Shown here: piece after piece, positions 18,340 through 27,516 of the stretch
How the letters are laid out: every line of letters starts with the position of its first letter
Numbering within the stretch: the first letter of the stretch is position 1
Source of the DNA: an uncultured Poribacteria bacterium
GTDB taxonomy: Bacteria > Poribacteria > WGA-4E > PCPOR2b
DNA length: 64,000 nucleotides
NCBI GenBank assembly: GCA_958296125.1
Contig: OY282444.1
Location: 1,917,940 to 1,981,939 of the forward strand
Reading direction: 5' to 3'
Translations under genes and position numbers: made by a program
Notes under the pieces: model-generated
The model's input: the letters and a program-made list of their open reading frames with translations, nothing else
What the model was told of the DNA's origin: nothing
Database searches by the model: none

Positions 18340-18789
18340 ATGCCGATTATTCTTGGATTAGACATTGGTGCTGCACGGACTGGCGTGGCGATTAGCGATG
18401 AGTTGGGAATTGCCGCTCACCCACTTTGCACAATCCGGCGCAAAAGCAGAAAGGCTGTGCTGGCAGAGTTGCAGGAGTTGACTGCTGTCCACAAAGTCGA
18501 TCGGATTGTCGTTGGGTTGCCGCTCCGGCTCAATGGTGAAATGGGGATTGAAGCACAAAAGATTAAAAAATTTGCAGAAAAACTAAAGCAGTTGGTTAAT
18601 CTGCCAATCGTCTTCTGCGACGAAAGTTTCACCACCGTTGAAGCAACACAAATCTTGAGGGGCACCAAAAAACGGCGTAAAAAACGGAAACAGGTCATCG
18701 ATCAGGTTGCCGCCGTATTGATTCTTGATGCGTATCTAGAGGAATTACGGAACTCATGCAGAAGAAGGCAAGCTGATGAATATGAATGA
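18340..18789 (+). CDS. ruvX: Putative Holliday junction resolvase RuvX/YqgF
   Basis: RNase H-fold nuclease of the YqgF family, thought to act in pre-16S rRNA 5' end maturation and possibly junction resolution. It begins MPIILGLDIGAARTGVAISD with the first catalytic Asp at residue 8. GLPLRLNGEMG, CDESFTTVEA and the DQVAAVLILDAYLE ending are all present. Length is 149 residues. An in-frame TTG at 18331 would add three residues; ATG 18340 is chosen to match the family start. It is followed by mltG, a neighbour pairing seen in many bacteria. Confidence 0.93.
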   Translation: MPIILGLDIGAARTGVAISDELGIAAHPLCTIRRKSRKAVLAELQELTAVHKVDRIVVGLPLRLNGEMGIEAQKIKKFAEKLKQLVNLPIVFCDESFTTVEATQILRGTKKRRKKRKQVIDQVAAVLILDAYLEELRNSCRRRQADEYE

Positions 18790-18811
18790 TATCATTAACA
18801 GATTTTTGCTC

Positions 18812-18829
18812 ATACGCTTCAAGGCGTAT
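18812..18829. repeat. Hairpin between ruvX and mltG
   Basis: An inverted repeat with arms ATACGCTT and AGGCGTAT (one G-U pair) lies between two co-oriented genes. It is not followed at once by a T-run, so it may be an mRNA processing or attenuation structure rather than a terminator. Confidence 0.35.
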
Positions 18830-18872
18830 ACCGATTGTACAATTACGTGATTTTTTTTAAGAGCAAGCTTCA

Positions 18873-19919
18873 ATGAAATTATCAGATATTCGGAAAAACA
18901 CACGATGGTATGTTTCCATCACCCTCTTTAGCATATCAACGCTTAGTAGCCTTTTAATCTTTATTATGATGCTCTACATGGTACGCTATTTAGCCCCTGT
19001 GGATGCAAACGCAAAACCTACACAGGTGAAAATCGTTCCCGGTATGAGTTCAATGGCAATAGCAAATCAACTTGCCCACAAGGATTTGATTCGTAGGCCG
19101 TGGGCTTTCCTATTCGCCACTCATCTCAGCGGTGCGACTCACAGCTTGCAGGTAGGAAGTTACCGCCTCAGCGGGGCAATGAGTACCCCGCAGATTATCG
19201 ACCATCTCAAAACCGGAAAGGTAGTCACACATCAATTAGTGGTGCCTGAAGGTTTGACGGTTGTGCAGATTGGCAAGCTTTGGAAAAGAGGCGGTTTTGG
19301 AACTGCAGAGACATTCAACCAAGCGGCGAGCGACTCAAAGTGGCATCTCAACTACAAGATTGAGGGGAAAATACTGGAGGGTTATTTATTCCCAAATACA
19401 TACCAATTTCCTGATGGAGCACCGCCGCAAGTGCTCATCCAAACAATGCTTGATGAATTTAAGCAGCGGTGGACGACTGAGTTGTGCGAAGAAGCCAAGT
19501 CGATCGGATTTTCTAAACACGAGGTAATTACCCTTGCGTCTATCATTGAGGCAGAGGCAAGAATCCCTGATGAACGCCCTTTAATTTCAGCAGTTTTCCA
19601 CAACCGTCTGCGCCGAGGTTGGAAGCTTCAAGCGGATCCAACCGCGCTCTATGGATTGGGGAATCCGGATCGTCCACCTACATCAGCAGATCTCAGAACC
19701 GATTCACCCTATAACACTTATCTTTACAAGGGGTTGCCACCGGGCCCGATTTGTAATCCGGGTATGGCTTCAATCTTGGCGGCACTACGCCCGGCTTCGG
19801 TTGATTACATGTATTTTGTCGCAACAGGTGATGGAAAACATCATTTTTCAAAGACATTAAGAGAACACCAAAATATGATTAACAGAATAAAGCGGAATCG
19901 TAAGTTGATTAATGATTGA
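18873..19919 (+). CDS. mltG: Endolytic transglycosylase MltG (YceG-like)
   Basis: Inner-membrane murein lytic transglycosylase that cuts nascent glycan strands and helps set their length. One transmembrane helix at about residues 16-40 anchors a periplasmic part. A LysM-like segment (VVPEGLTVVQIGKL) precedes the YceG domain. The catalytic glutamate lies in LASIIEAEARIPDE and is followed by FHNRLRRGWKLQADPT. The end SPYNTYLYKGLPPGPICNPG is diagnostic. At 348 residues it is full length. It sits between ruvX and the lipid A genes, tying wall and outer-membrane assembly together in one cluster. Confidence 0.95.
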   Translation: MKLSDIRKNTRWYVSITLFSISTLSSLLIFIMMLYMVRYLAPVDANAKPTQVKIVPGMSSMAIANQLAHKDLIRRPWAFLFATHLSGATHSLQVGSYRLSGAMSTPQIIDHLKTGKVVTHQLVVPEGLTVVQIGKLWKRGGFGTAETFNQAASDSKWHLNYKIEGKILEGYLFPNTYQFPDGAPPQVLIQTMLDEFKQRWTTELCEEAKSIGFSKHEVITLASIIEAEARIPDERPLISAVFHNRLRRGWKLQADPTALYGLGNPDRPPTSADLRTDSPYNTYLYKGLPPGPICNPGMASILAALRPASVDYMYFVATGDGKHHFSKTLREHQNMINRIKRNRKLIND

Positions 19920-20038
19920 ACAAAATCTGAAATTGAAGGCAACGCACCTACAAGTTCAAAATATATCGCGCCTAGGAACACACGAACCCTTCAACGAACA
20001 ATCACTAATTTCTAACCAAACGAAAGGGCATACACTCT

Positions 20039-21301
20039 TTGGCTTCACAACAAACCATTCAAAATGAGGTAACTATCTCAGGGACCGGTTTAATGCTTGG
20101 CGAGCCAGTCACCATCACATTCAAGCCAGCACCAGCAAACCACGGAATCGTGTTTCACCGGATAGATCTGCCCGATGAACCGCTAGTCCAAGTTTGTCCC
20201 GATAACTATCAGGCGATCATGCCCCGCTGTACAAGCCTCCGTGCCGGAGGGGCAGTGGTCAACAGCGTTGAACATCTGTTATCCGCATTAGCTGGCATGG
20301 GAGTCGATAACCTGCAAGTCGATATTGATGCACCGGAATGCCCTGCGTTAGATGGCAGCGCGTTGCCGTATGTTCAGATCCTTCAGCAGGCAGAGATAGT
20401 CCAACAAGATGCCCCACGCGCTCCCATTGAATTGACAGACCCATTTGCTGTTTATGACGAAGACAAACAACTTATCCTACTTCCTGCGGATTCCTTTCAA
20501 ATCTCCTTTGTGTATGATCATCCTAAGCTTCCTGCCCAAATTGAGACCCTTACTATGGATCCGGAAACTTACGTGAACGAGATTGCTCCTGCACGCACTT
20601 TTTGCTTTGCTGACGAAATCGAGTTACTCAGAGGGCAAGGTATCGGCAAGGGGGCGAGTTACGATAACGTCCTTGTCATTGAGAATGATGGTAGCACTAG
20701 TAGCGATTTAAGGTTCGCAAATGAATTTGTCCGGCATAAAATGTTAGATTTGATTGGGGACCTTTACTTAGTCGGAAAACTACCCCAAGCCCAAGTCGTT
20801 GCGCTGAAGTCGGGACATGCGCTCCATGCACAACTTGTCCTATCAATGGCAGAAAAAGGGTTGATCCAACAGCAAGATCCTATTGAAATCATGGATATTT
20901 TGAACGTGTTGCCACACCGCTATCCGATGTGTATGCTGGATCGGATTGTCGAAGTGGAGTTTGGCAAACGGGCGGTCGGCATCAAGAATGTCAGTTTTAA
21001 CGAGCCTTTTTTTCAGGGACATTTTCCGGAACAACCCGTCATGCCCGGTATCCTGCAAATGGAGGCGTTGGCACAACTTGGGGCATGGTTGCTGATAAAG
21101 AAGGTAGGAGCTGAAAGACAAGTCGGATATTTTGTGTCAATTAAGGAAGCCAAGTTTAGACGACAAGTTATACCAGGCGATCAACTCCGGCTAGAAGTCG
21201 AAATTCTTCGGACCCGCCGGCCCTGGGCGTGGCTTGGTGGCAAAGCATACGTCGGCGATCAGCTTGCAGCGGAAGGAGAGTTATCAATCGCACTGGGTTA
21301 G
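20039..21301 (+). CDS. lpxC/fabZ: Bifunctional LpxC-FabZ: UDP-3-O-acyl-GlcNAc deacetylase / 3-hydroxyacyl-ACP dehydratase
   Basis: One 420-residue polypeptide carries two enzymes. Residues 1 to about 275 are LpxC, the committed zinc deacetylase of lipid A synthesis, with zinc ligands in VEHLLSAL and RHKMLDLIGD. Residues from about 280 are FabZ, the hot-dog-fold dehydratase of fatty acid elongation, with the catalytic motif LPHRYPMCMLD and the GHFPEQPVMPG glutamate loop. Such fusions are best known from Bacteroidetes and some other Gram-negative phyla. It starts with TTG at 20039, GAAAGG lying 11 bases before. lpxA and lpxI follow. Joining both activities may balance use of the shared hydroxyacyl-ACP pool. 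Confidence 0.95.
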   Translation: MASQQTIQNEVTISGTGLMLGEPVTITFKPAPANHGIVFHRIDLPDEPLVQVCPDNYQAIMPRCTSLRAGGAVVNSVEHLLSALAGMGVDNLQVDIDAPECPALDGSALPYVQILQQAEIVQQDAPRAPIELTDPFAVYDEDKQLILLPADSFQISFVYDHPKLPAQIETLTMDPETYVNEIAPARTFCFADEIELLRGQGIGKGASYDNVLVIENDGSTSSDLRFANEFVRHKMLDLIGDLYLVGKLPQAQVVALKSGHALHAQLVLSMAEKGLIQQQDPIEIMDILNVLPHRYPMCMLDRIVEVEFGKRAVGIKNVSFNEPFFQGHFPEQPVMPGILQMEALAQLGAWLLIKKVGAERQVGYFVSIKEAKFRRQVIPGDQLRLEVEILRTRRPWAWLGGKAYVGDQLAAEGELSIALG

Positions 21302-21541
21302 GAATCAGCGGGGTGAGGGAAACGGTTAATTGGTGTATTCATTCAGATTGAACCTATCGAGATGCGGTATTTTTCAATCGAAAATTTGGGTAACTCGTCA
21401 ATAACTAAGGACCACTTCTGCAAGAACTCGACGTATGAATTGCCCTATTGACAACACGAGTAATGGGCTGCTTGCCCCTTATACTGGTCTACACTCTTTG
21501 TGTCGTTTGTGGGGCAACCTACTAAAAAAAGGAGAGCAGCG

Positions 21542-22333
21542 GTGACGAAGATTCATGAAACTGCCATCATCCATCCGAAAGCCGAATTAGACGAGAACGT
21601 TGAAGTCGGGCCCTTCTCGATTATCAGTGAGGATGTGCAGATTGGTCGTGGAACCGTGATTGGACCGCATGTGCAGATCGACCGGTGGACGACCATCGGT
21701 GAAGCCTGCCAAATCTTTTTTGGCTCTACACTAGGCAATCCTTCAAAGGACCTCAAGTACGGCGGTTGGCGAAGCTATACCCGAATTGGCGATCGAAATG
21801 TCCTCCGCGAGTATGTCTCGATTTCTAGAGCCACGACGGAGGACGGCGCAACAATCATCGGTGATAACAACCTACTTATGAACTGGGTCAATATTGCCCA
21901 CGATACGGTTGTCGGCAGTCGAACCATTATGGCGAATTTTGCGACAATTGCTGGACATGTCCTTATTGAGGATGATGCGCGGATCGGTGCCCACGCCGCA
22001 ATTCATCAGTTTGTTCGGGTTGGCAAAATGGCAATGGTTGGGGCGTGCTCAAAATTTGTACAGGATGTGCCTCCATTTACCGTGTCTGATGGGCATCCTG
22101 CCCGTGTATGCAGTCTAAATATTATTGGGCTCGGCACTTCACAGATTCACCCAATGGCATCACTCTCTCCTGAAACCATTAGATGCCTTAAGAGCGCCTA
22201 CCGCACTCTATTCCGCAGCAAAGTCAACCTCACACAGGCAATCGCGCAGGTAAGAAGCGAAGGTGAACCGGACGCGGAGGTAGAGTATCTTCTGAATTTC
22301 ATTGAGAACTCCAATCGGGGGATTGGCATTTAA
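21542..22333 (+). CDS. lpxA: UDP-N-acetylglucosamine acyltransferase LpxA
   Basis: First enzyme of lipid A synthesis, adding a 3-hydroxyacyl chain from ACP to UDP-GlcNAc. The left-handed beta-helix is visible as hexapeptide repeats from residue 9 to about 190, with the catalytic histidine in NIAHDTVVG and IHQFVRVGKMAMVGACS near the helix end. A C-terminal helical domain follows. GTG 21542 lies six bases behind AGGAGAG and gives 263 residues, matching the usual size. Upstream in-frame codons exist but have no ribosome site. SDGHPARVCSLN replaces the more usual GNPAxVxGLN, a small deviation. Confidence 0.95.
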   Translation: MTKIHETAIIHPKAELDENVEVGPFSIISEDVQIGRGTVIGPHVQIDRWTTIGEACQIFFGSTLGNPSKDLKYGGWRSYTRIGDRNVLREYVSISRATTEDGATIIGDNNLLMNWVNIAHDTVVGSRTIMANFATIAGHVLIEDDARIGAHAAIHQFVRVGKMAMVGACSKFVQDVPPFTVSDGHPARVCSLNIIGLGTSQIHPMASLSPETIRCLKSAYRTLFRSKVNLTQAIAQVRSEGEPDAEVEYLLNFIENSNRGIGI

Positions 22334-22359
22334 CGAAAAATAGATGCAAGGAGACAGCA

Positions 22360-23277
22360 TTGGAAAAAATCGGGCTCATTGCCGGGGCTGGCGATTTACC
22401 ATTACTGCTGGCACAAGCAACGTTAGAACAAGGCCGGATGCCGATTGTCATTCAAATTACGCAACCCGCCTCCAAACAGCTTGAAAGTGTTGCTTCAGAG
22501 ACGTATTCGTTTGGCATTGGACAGGTTCAGAAGATAACAAGAACGCTACTTGATTCGAGTGTCCGAGAGCTTGTAATTATCGGCAAAATTGATACAAGTA
22601 TCCTCTTCCGTCCGTTTCTAGTGGACCCGATAGCTGTTAAAATTCTGACGAGGAATCGCAACAAAGGCACCCACGCGATTGTTGCTGCGGTGATTGAACA
22701 CTTTGAATCAAAGGGAATCACTGTAATTGAGCAGCGTCAATTTCTGAAAGGGTTAATGCCCAAGGCAGGCGTGTTGACAAAAAGGCAGCCGACCCAATCT
22801 CAATGGGCGGATGTGAGGTACGGGATGCAGCTCGCGCGTCGGGTAGCAGATTTAGGGATTGGACAGACTGTCGTTGTAAAAAATATGACAGTGATCGCGG
22901 TTGAAGCCATTGAAGGGACAGACGAAGCGATAAAGCGGGGCGGGGCACTCGCCGGTAAAGGGGTTGTCGTCGCCAAAGCTGCGGCGGCAGATCACGATTT
23001 TCGTGTCGATGTGCCAACAGTCGGGGGTCAAACCCTAAAAGCCCTTCATGCAGCTGGTGGCAGTGTGCTCGCCATTGAAGCGGAGCGGACGTTTGTCATG
23101 AATCAACGCGTACTTTGCGAAGATGCAGATCGGTGGAAAATTCCGATTGTCGCTTTGGACTTCGCCAATGGGAACCAGATCCGCTATTCTTACAACAAAT
23201 CAGCGCGCTTCTTTCCTAAGGGCAATCCACGTGCAGAGTCCCATCCCAATGACTATAAAGACGAAGAGGAAACCTGA
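22360..23277 (+). CDS. lpxI: UDP-2,3-diacylglucosamine diphosphatase LpxI
   Basis: Hydrolyses UDP-2,3-diacylglucosamine to lipid X, the LpxH-type step done by an unrelated protein in many non-gamma lineages. The N-terminal Rossmann-like part starts KIGLIAGAGDLPLLLA. The C-terminal DUF1009-type domain has GQTVVVKNMTVIAVEAIEGTDEAI and VVAKAAAADHDFRVDVPTVG. TTG 22360 follows AAGGAG, giving 305 residues. The last 35 residues are longer and more charged than usual. It ends the lipid A cluster. lpxB and lpxD are not in the window. Confidence 0.92.
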   Translation: MEKIGLIAGAGDLPLLLAQATLEQGRMPIVIQITQPASKQLESVASETYSFGIGQVQKITRTLLDSSVRELVIIGKIDTSILFRPFLVDPIAVKILTRNRNKGTHAIVAAVIEHFESKGITVIEQRQFLKGLMPKAGVLTKRQPTQSQWADVRYGMQLARRVADLGIGQTVVVKNMTVIAVEAIEGTDEAIKRGGALAGKGVVVAKAAAADHDFRVDVPTVGGQTLKALHAAGGSVLAIEAERTFVMNQRVLCEDADRWKIPIVALDFANGNQIRYSYNKSARFFPKGNPRAESHPNDYKDEEET

Positions 23278-23302
23278 TACCACCGCGGCTGCCTGCAACG
23301 AC

Positions 23303-23320
23303 CTCAACCCCCCCGTTGAG
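23303..23320. terminator. Hairpin after lpxI
   Basis: Arms CTCAAC and GTTGAG enclose a C6 loop shortly after the lpxI stop. No T-run follows, so it is only a weak terminator candidate for the lipid A operon. Confidence 0.3.
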
Positions 23321-23376
23321 ACGGATCACATTTCACGCTTTCCTTTAACATGAGTCAAGGCTCTATCTACCACCAT

Positions 23377-23412
23377 GTGAGTACTCTTAAACATTACGTG
23401 AATACTCTCAAA
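23377..23412. repeat. Short direct repeat, two copies
   Basis: GTGAGTACTCTTAAA (23377-23391) recurs as GTGAATACTCTCAAA (23398-23412), 13 of 15 bases alike with a 21-base period. It lies in the spacer between the converging lpxI and accA genes. Role unknown. Confidence 0.5.
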
Positions 23413-23418
23413 ATGGTC

Positions 23419-24381
23419 TCATGACTCACCATAAATCCCGATTTTCCGATAGCGTTCGCATCGTTGTTCAACCAAAAGTGCTGAATCAATCTCCATCAGT
23501 TCCTTGAGATGCTTCCGGATTGCGGTTTTAACACGTCTGGCCGCTAGCGCGATATCGCGGTGAGCTCCACCAAGCGGTTCGCGGATAACCTCGTCGATGA
23601 CACCCAATTTCAAGAGATCTTCGGCTGTTGGCTTGTAGCCTTCTGTCGCTTCCGGTGCACGCTCACCCTGATCTTTCCATACGATACTACTGCACACTTC
23701 GGGCGCAGCAACACAGTAAATCGCATACTCCATCATCAAAACACGATCTCCAATAGCGATAGCTAAGGCCCCCCCGCTTCCACCCTCGCCAATTACCACA
23801 ACGATAATCGGGACGCGCAGTGTAGACATCTGAGCAAGATTCTCCGCAATCGCTATCGATTGTCCTCGTTCCTCCGATTCCGCATCGTAATGTGCACCGC
23901 GCGTATCAACAAAGCAAATCACAGGACGATTGAACTTTTCCGCTAGCAGCATCAAGCGTCGTGCCTTGCGGTATCCCTCTGGGCGGGTATACCCAAAGTT
24001 CATCTCTTGGCGTTCCTTGATATTTGTCCCTTTCTGCTGAGCGAGATAAATGACAGGCTGACCGTCAAACCAAGCCAATCCACCAATCAAAGCCCGGTCA
24101 TCAGCATACAGCTTGTCACCGTGTAGTTCAATCACATCCTCAAGCATTGCGTCAATGTAAACAGGTGCCTGCGGACGTTCTGCGTGTCGTGAAAGCCATA
24201 CTTTATCCCACCGCGTCACCTTTTGAAAGGCTCGCCTTGTGAGTTCTTTTGTGTTCTCGTCGAGGGCTGTGATCGCTTTTGTGAGATCTAACTCAGGATT
24301 TACTTTAGCAAATGCCTTCAACTGAGCGGCATATTGATTTAGTTCAAGCAACGGTTGTTCAAAATCTAAAAGGCTTCGCAT
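23419..24381 (-). CDS. accA: Acetyl-CoA carboxylase carboxyltransferase subunit alpha
   Basis: Alpha subunit of the carboxyltransferase that, with AccD, moves carboxyl groups from carboxybiotin to acetyl-CoA for fatty acid synthesis. The length of 320 residues and the N-terminal coiled coil are normal. The crotonase-like core has GEGGSGGALAIAIGDRVLMMEYAIY and AAPEVCSSIVWKD. One deviation: the usual DTPGAYPG loop reads DTRGAHYDAESEERGQ, so the first proline is lost. It stands alone, convergent with lpxI, and accD is elsewhere. Confidence 0.92.
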   Translation of the reverse strand: MRSLLDFEQPLLELNQYAAQLKAFAKVNPELDLTKAITALDENTKELTRRAFQKVTRWDKVWLSRHAERPQAPVYIDAMLEDVIELHGDKLYADDRALIGGLAWFDGQPVIYLAQQKGTNIKERQEMNFGYTRPEGYRKARRLMLLAEKFNRPVICFVDTRGAHYDAESEERGQSIAIAENLAQMSTLRVPIIVVVIGEGGSGGALAIAIGDRVLMMEYAIYCVAAPEVCSSIVWKDQGERAPEATEGYKPTAEDLLKLGVIDEVIREPLGGAHRDIALAARRVKTAIRKHLKELMEIDSALLVEQRCERYRKIGIYGES

Positions 24382-24430
24382 GATTCAGATCTCTCTATAT
24401 AATAAAATAACCTTTGGTGATAGTTAGCGT

Positions 24431-24451
24431 GTAGGTTGAGTTGAACGGGAA
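24431..24451. repeat. Dispersed repeat fragment of the GTAGGTTG-type
   Basis: GTAGGTTGAGTTGAACGGGA here resembles GTAGTTTGGGTTGAACGGAA at 54583-54602 near the hsd locus. Both belong to a type of small intergenic palindrome remnant. Position is upstream of accA. Confidence 0.45.
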
Positions 24452-24546
24452 CCTGTGAACAAATAGGTGTGAAACCGCCCTCAACCTGCCCGTGACACCC
24501 AACACTTCATAACCCTTGGTGCGAGTTGGTGAGGATGTCGTTTTCT

Positions 24547-24600
24547 AATGAACCAATGATTTTCACATTTCACGCTCTTCGCGCTTTACACTTTCTTTCT
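24547..24600. repeat. Direct repeat copy 1 flanking ftsY
   Basis: A 54-base unit just after the ftsY stop that matches 25804-25857 at 47 of 54 positions. The core TTTCACGCTCTTCGCG is identical in both copies. A partial relative (ACATTTCACGCTTTCCTTT) lies near 23328. Confidence 0.7.
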
Positions 24601-24614
24601 TACCTCGGCTCCGA

Positions 24615-25658
24615 TTAATCCTCCGTAACTTCCTCCCGTTCAAACAATGCTTCAACAAAATCGCGCCCGACAAAATCGCGGAGATCATCCAGTTTTTCAC
24701 CAATCCCAATTAATCTGACCGGGGCACCTATCTCTTTTTTTACGGCGATGACAATCCCGCCCTTTGCTGTACCGTCCAATTTCGTCACAGCGACCCCAGT
24801 AATAGGAACCGCTTCGTTGAAAACCTTCGCCTGCATAATCGCGTTCTGTCCTGCCGTTCCATCAAGGACAAGCAGCACTTCATGCGGTGAATCCGGGATC
24901 GCACGTCCCATCACCCGTCCAATCTTGGACAGCTCATCCATCAACGGCTTTTTCGTGTGAAGTCTGCCGGCGGTGTCAACGATGAGCAGGTCCGCCTGTC
25001 GAGATTTTGCCGCCGCAATGGCATCAAAGACAACCGCCGCTGGATCTGCTCCTTCACTACCTCGGATTAGCTCTACGCCAGCACGGTCACACCAGATAGC
25101 CAGTTGGTCTACCGCCGCCGCCCGGAAGGTATCTCCCGCAGCAACAAGCACCCGCTTCCCCTCGGATCTGAAGCGATGCGCCAGTTTGCCGATGGTCGTT
25201 GTTTTTCCCGCACCATTGATGCCAAGCACCAAAATCGTATGCGGTTGGCCTTCATTGACGTTGATGTGAGTGTCTGCTCCAAGCACATTCAGCATCTCCT
25301 GCTTGAGAATCTCTCCCAATTCGGATGCATCTTTTAGCCCTCTTTCCCTAACGACCTCGCGTACATTATCCATCAATTCCAGTGTGGTGTTGACACCGAC
25401 ATCGGCTAGGATTAAAATCTCCTCGATTTCCTCCATTAATTCCTCGTCAATGGTTCGACCAACGCGCAATAATCCAGAAATCTGTCCTATAATATTATTT
25501 CGTGTTTTTGCCAACCCTTCTTTGAGGCGGCTAAACCAACCACGTTGCTTCTCCGGTGCAGCTTCAGACACCAACGGTTCAGTTTCAGGTTCTTCAATTT
25601 GAGCTTGTTGTTCTTCCAACAAATTTTCTGTTTTTCGATTGAATAGATTTCTGAGCAT
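24615..25658 (-). CDS. ftsY: Signal recognition particle receptor FtsY
   Basis: SRP receptor GTPase that docks ribosome-nascent chain-SRP complexes at the inner membrane. The N-terminus is acidic (residues 14-40) with a short basic amphipathic start, then a four-helix N domain and the G domain. GTPase motifs are [10 protein letters not shown] from 146, [26 protein letters not shown] and [12 protein letters not shown]. At 347 residues it is of normal size. It is bracketed by near-identical direct repeats on both sides. Confidence 0.96.
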   Translation of the reverse strand: MLRNLFNRKTENLLEEQQAQIEEPETEPLVSEAAPEKQRGWFSRLKEGLAKTRNNIIGQISGLLRVGRTIDEELMEEIEEILILADVGVNTTLELMDNVREVVRERGLKDASELGEILKQEMLNVLGADTHINVNEGQPHTILVLGINGAGKTTTIGKLAHRFRSEGKRVLVAAGDTFRAAAVDQLAIWCDRAGVELIRGSEGADPAAVVFDAIAAAKSRQADLLIVDTAGRLHTKKPLMDELSKIGRVMGRAIPDSPHEVLLVLDGTAGQNAIMQAKVFNEAVPITGVAVTKLDGTAKGGIVIAVKKEIGAPVRLIGIGEKLDDLRDFVGRDFVEALFEREEVTED

Positions 25659-25803
25659 TTATTTCCTCATCACCAATACATCCTGAAATGGTATAAAAGG
25701 GATTTTTACGTTGGATCATGTTAAGAAAGCGTGCATGATACGCCTTCCCTTTCCCTTTTCTTTTTGCGTTTGCTTTTGCGATGAACCCCGTAGGTCGGGC
25801 ACC

Positions 25804-25857
25804 AATGAACAAATGGTTTTCACGTTTCACGCTCTTCGCGTTTTGGACTTTCTTTTT
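25804..25857. repeat. Direct repeat copy 2 flanking ftsY
   Basis: Second copy of the 54-base unit, same orientation as copy 1 and about 1.26 kb from it, with ftsY between. Such paired repeats could mediate deletion or duplication of the enclosed gene. Confidence 0.7.
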
Positions 25858-25918
25858 CTATGAGTCTTTACACTTTTAACATATTATACATCAACATTGT
25901 CGAGAACGAAACAAAAAT

Positions 25919-25947
25919 TTGACATCCCCCCGCGCACATCATATAAT
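25919..25947 (+). promoter_or_regulatory. Perfect sigma70 consensus promoter of rhaB
   Basis: TTGACA (25919-25924) and TATAAT (25942-25947) with a 17-base spacer match the consensus fully. Transcription should start near 25954, about 35 bases before ATG 25990. This also rules out any start codon upstream of it. Confidence 0.88.
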
Positions 25948-25989
25948 AGCAATTCTGAATTGAACCCCAATCAAATCACGAGGAATACG

Positions 25990-27474
25990 ATGGGAACCCC
26001 ACAGGGTTTTTTAGCGTTCGATCTCGGGGCAGAAAGCGGCCGTGGCGTATTAGGACGTTTCGATGGAAAACATTTCAAGCTAGAGGAGCTCCATCGATTC
26101 CCAAATGAGGGTGTCCGGGTATTGGATAGCCTACATTGGGACGTGTTGCGGCTCTGGAATGAGATGAAAGCTGCGCTCTCAATTTGTGCACAGAAAAATA
26201 TAGACCTCAGCGGCATTGGGATCGACACATGGGGCGTTGATTTCGCATTGCTCGGCAGAGGCGATGTACTGCTCGGATTTCCGTATCACTATCGCGATTC
26301 ACGCACCGATGGCATGCTGGAGGAGGCTTTCCACCGCCTGCCTCGGGCAGCACTCTTTGAACGAAGTGGCTGCCAGTTCCTTCAGATTAACACACTCTAT
26401 CAACTATTGTCAATGGTTGGGCACGAATCGCCATTACTTGACGTTGCGGAGACGTTTCTGATGATTCCAGACCTCTTCAACTTCTGGTTGACGGGACGGA
26501 AGGTCTGTGAATTTACCGCCGCGACGACGACGCAGTTTTACGATCCGCGAAGGAAGGGTTGGTCAAAGGAAATCTGTGACACACTCGGTTTGCCCTCCGA
26601 AATCCTGCCAGAAATTGTGCAACCGGGGACGCAGCTTGATACGTTGCTGCCATCTGTTGCATCGGAAACGGGGCTGTCTGAAATTCCCGTTATCGCCCCG
26701 GCTTGCCACGACACCGGTTCAGCAGTCGCCGCAGTACCGGCACACGACGAAGATTGGGCGTATATTAGCTCCGGCACATGGTCACTAATGGGGATTGAAA
26801 TCCCTGCACCAATTATCACCGATCGAGCACTCGCCCTCAATTTTACAAATGAGGGCGGAGTGGAAAACACATTCCGTTTCCTCAAAAATATCATGGGGCT
26901 CTGGCTTTTACAAGAGTGTCGGCGGACTTGGGCACAAGCAGGTGATGAAATGTCCTACGCTCAAATGACGCAACTCGCTGAGACTGCAACGCCCTTCACC
27001 GCACTAATCGATCCGGATGACGACACTTTTTTGTCTCCCGGCGACATGCCCTCGCGCATCGTTGATTACTGCAAACGCACGGACCAAACCCCGCCGTCAG
27101 ATGCAGGGGAGATTCTTCGGTGCGCGTTGGAAAGCCTCGCACTCAAATATCGGTGGGTTCTAGAAAAACTGGAAGTTATCCGCGGACGGTCAATTGATGT
27201 TATCCACATTGTTGGCGGGGGAGCGCAAAACCAAACGCTTTGTCAGTTTACCGCAGATGCGACTGGGACCCCGGTTGTTGCAGGTCCCATTGAGGCGACA
27301 GCAGTGGGAAATATCGCAGTTCAAGCGATGGCATGTAGCTTAATCGGATCCATTTCTGAGGCGCGGGAGGTTGTCCGCCGGTCTTTTAACGTTATCACCT
27401 ACGAACCGCAGAACCCGGCGAGGTGGGATGAAGCCTATGCACGATTCCTGAAGATAACAGAGCTGCCATCTTAG
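25990..27474 (+). CDS. rhaB: Rhamnulokinase (FGGY carbohydrate kinase)
   Basis: Phosphorylates L-rhamnulose at O1 in rhamnose breakdown. The actin-like FGGY fold begins FLAFDLGAESGRGVLGRF. IGIDTWGVDFALL, SSGTWSLMGIE and the C-terminal HIVGGGAQNQTLCQFTADATG are all strongly RhaB-like. Length is 494 residues from ATG 25990, with GAGGA just before. It is the first gene behind a consensus promoter and is followed by a PhyH gene 42 bases on. No rhaA or rhaD is present, so the rest of the pathway is elsewhere or another ketose is the substrate. Confidence 0.9.
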   Translation: MGTPQGFLAFDLGAESGRGVLGRFDGKHFKLEELHRFPNEGVRVLDSLHWDVLRLWNEMKAALSICAQKNIDLSGIGIDTWGVDFALLGRGDVLLGFPYHYRDSRTDGMLEEAFHRLPRAALFERSGCQFLQINTLYQLLSMVGHESPLLDVAETFLMIPDLFNFWLTGRKVCEFTAATTTQFYDPRRKGWSKEICDTLGLPSEILPEIVQPGTQLDTLLPSVASETGLSEIPVIAPACHDTGSAVAAVPAHDEDWAYISSGTWSLMGIEIPAPIITDRALALNFTNEGGVENTFRFLKNIMGLWLLQECRRTWAQAGDEMSYAQMTQLAETATPFTALIDPDDDTFLSPGDMPSRIVDYCKRTDQTPPSDAGEILRCALESLALKYRWVLEKLEVIRGRSIDVIHIVGGGAQNQTLCQFTADATGTPVVAGPIEATAVGNIAVQAMACSLIGSISEAREVVRRSFNVITYEPQNPARWDEAYARFLKITELPS

Positions 27475-27516
27475 TTGTATTCTCATAAATCTGATTGAAC
27501 AAAAGGAGCATGCTTC

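Larger units (their letters stand above)
25659..25989. other. Intergenic region between ftsY and rhaB
   Basis: No gene is supported. It holds the ftsY leader, a GTAGGTCGGGC fragment at 25790-25800, the second ftsY-flanking repeat (25804-25857) and the rhaB promoter (25919-25947). An in-frame extension of rhaB to 25897 would run through the promoter and is rejected. Confidence 0.7.

Noticed and set aside
25897-25989. Longer RhaB N-terminus
   Set aside because: It would begin upstream of the consensus promoter, so the codons would not be transcribed.
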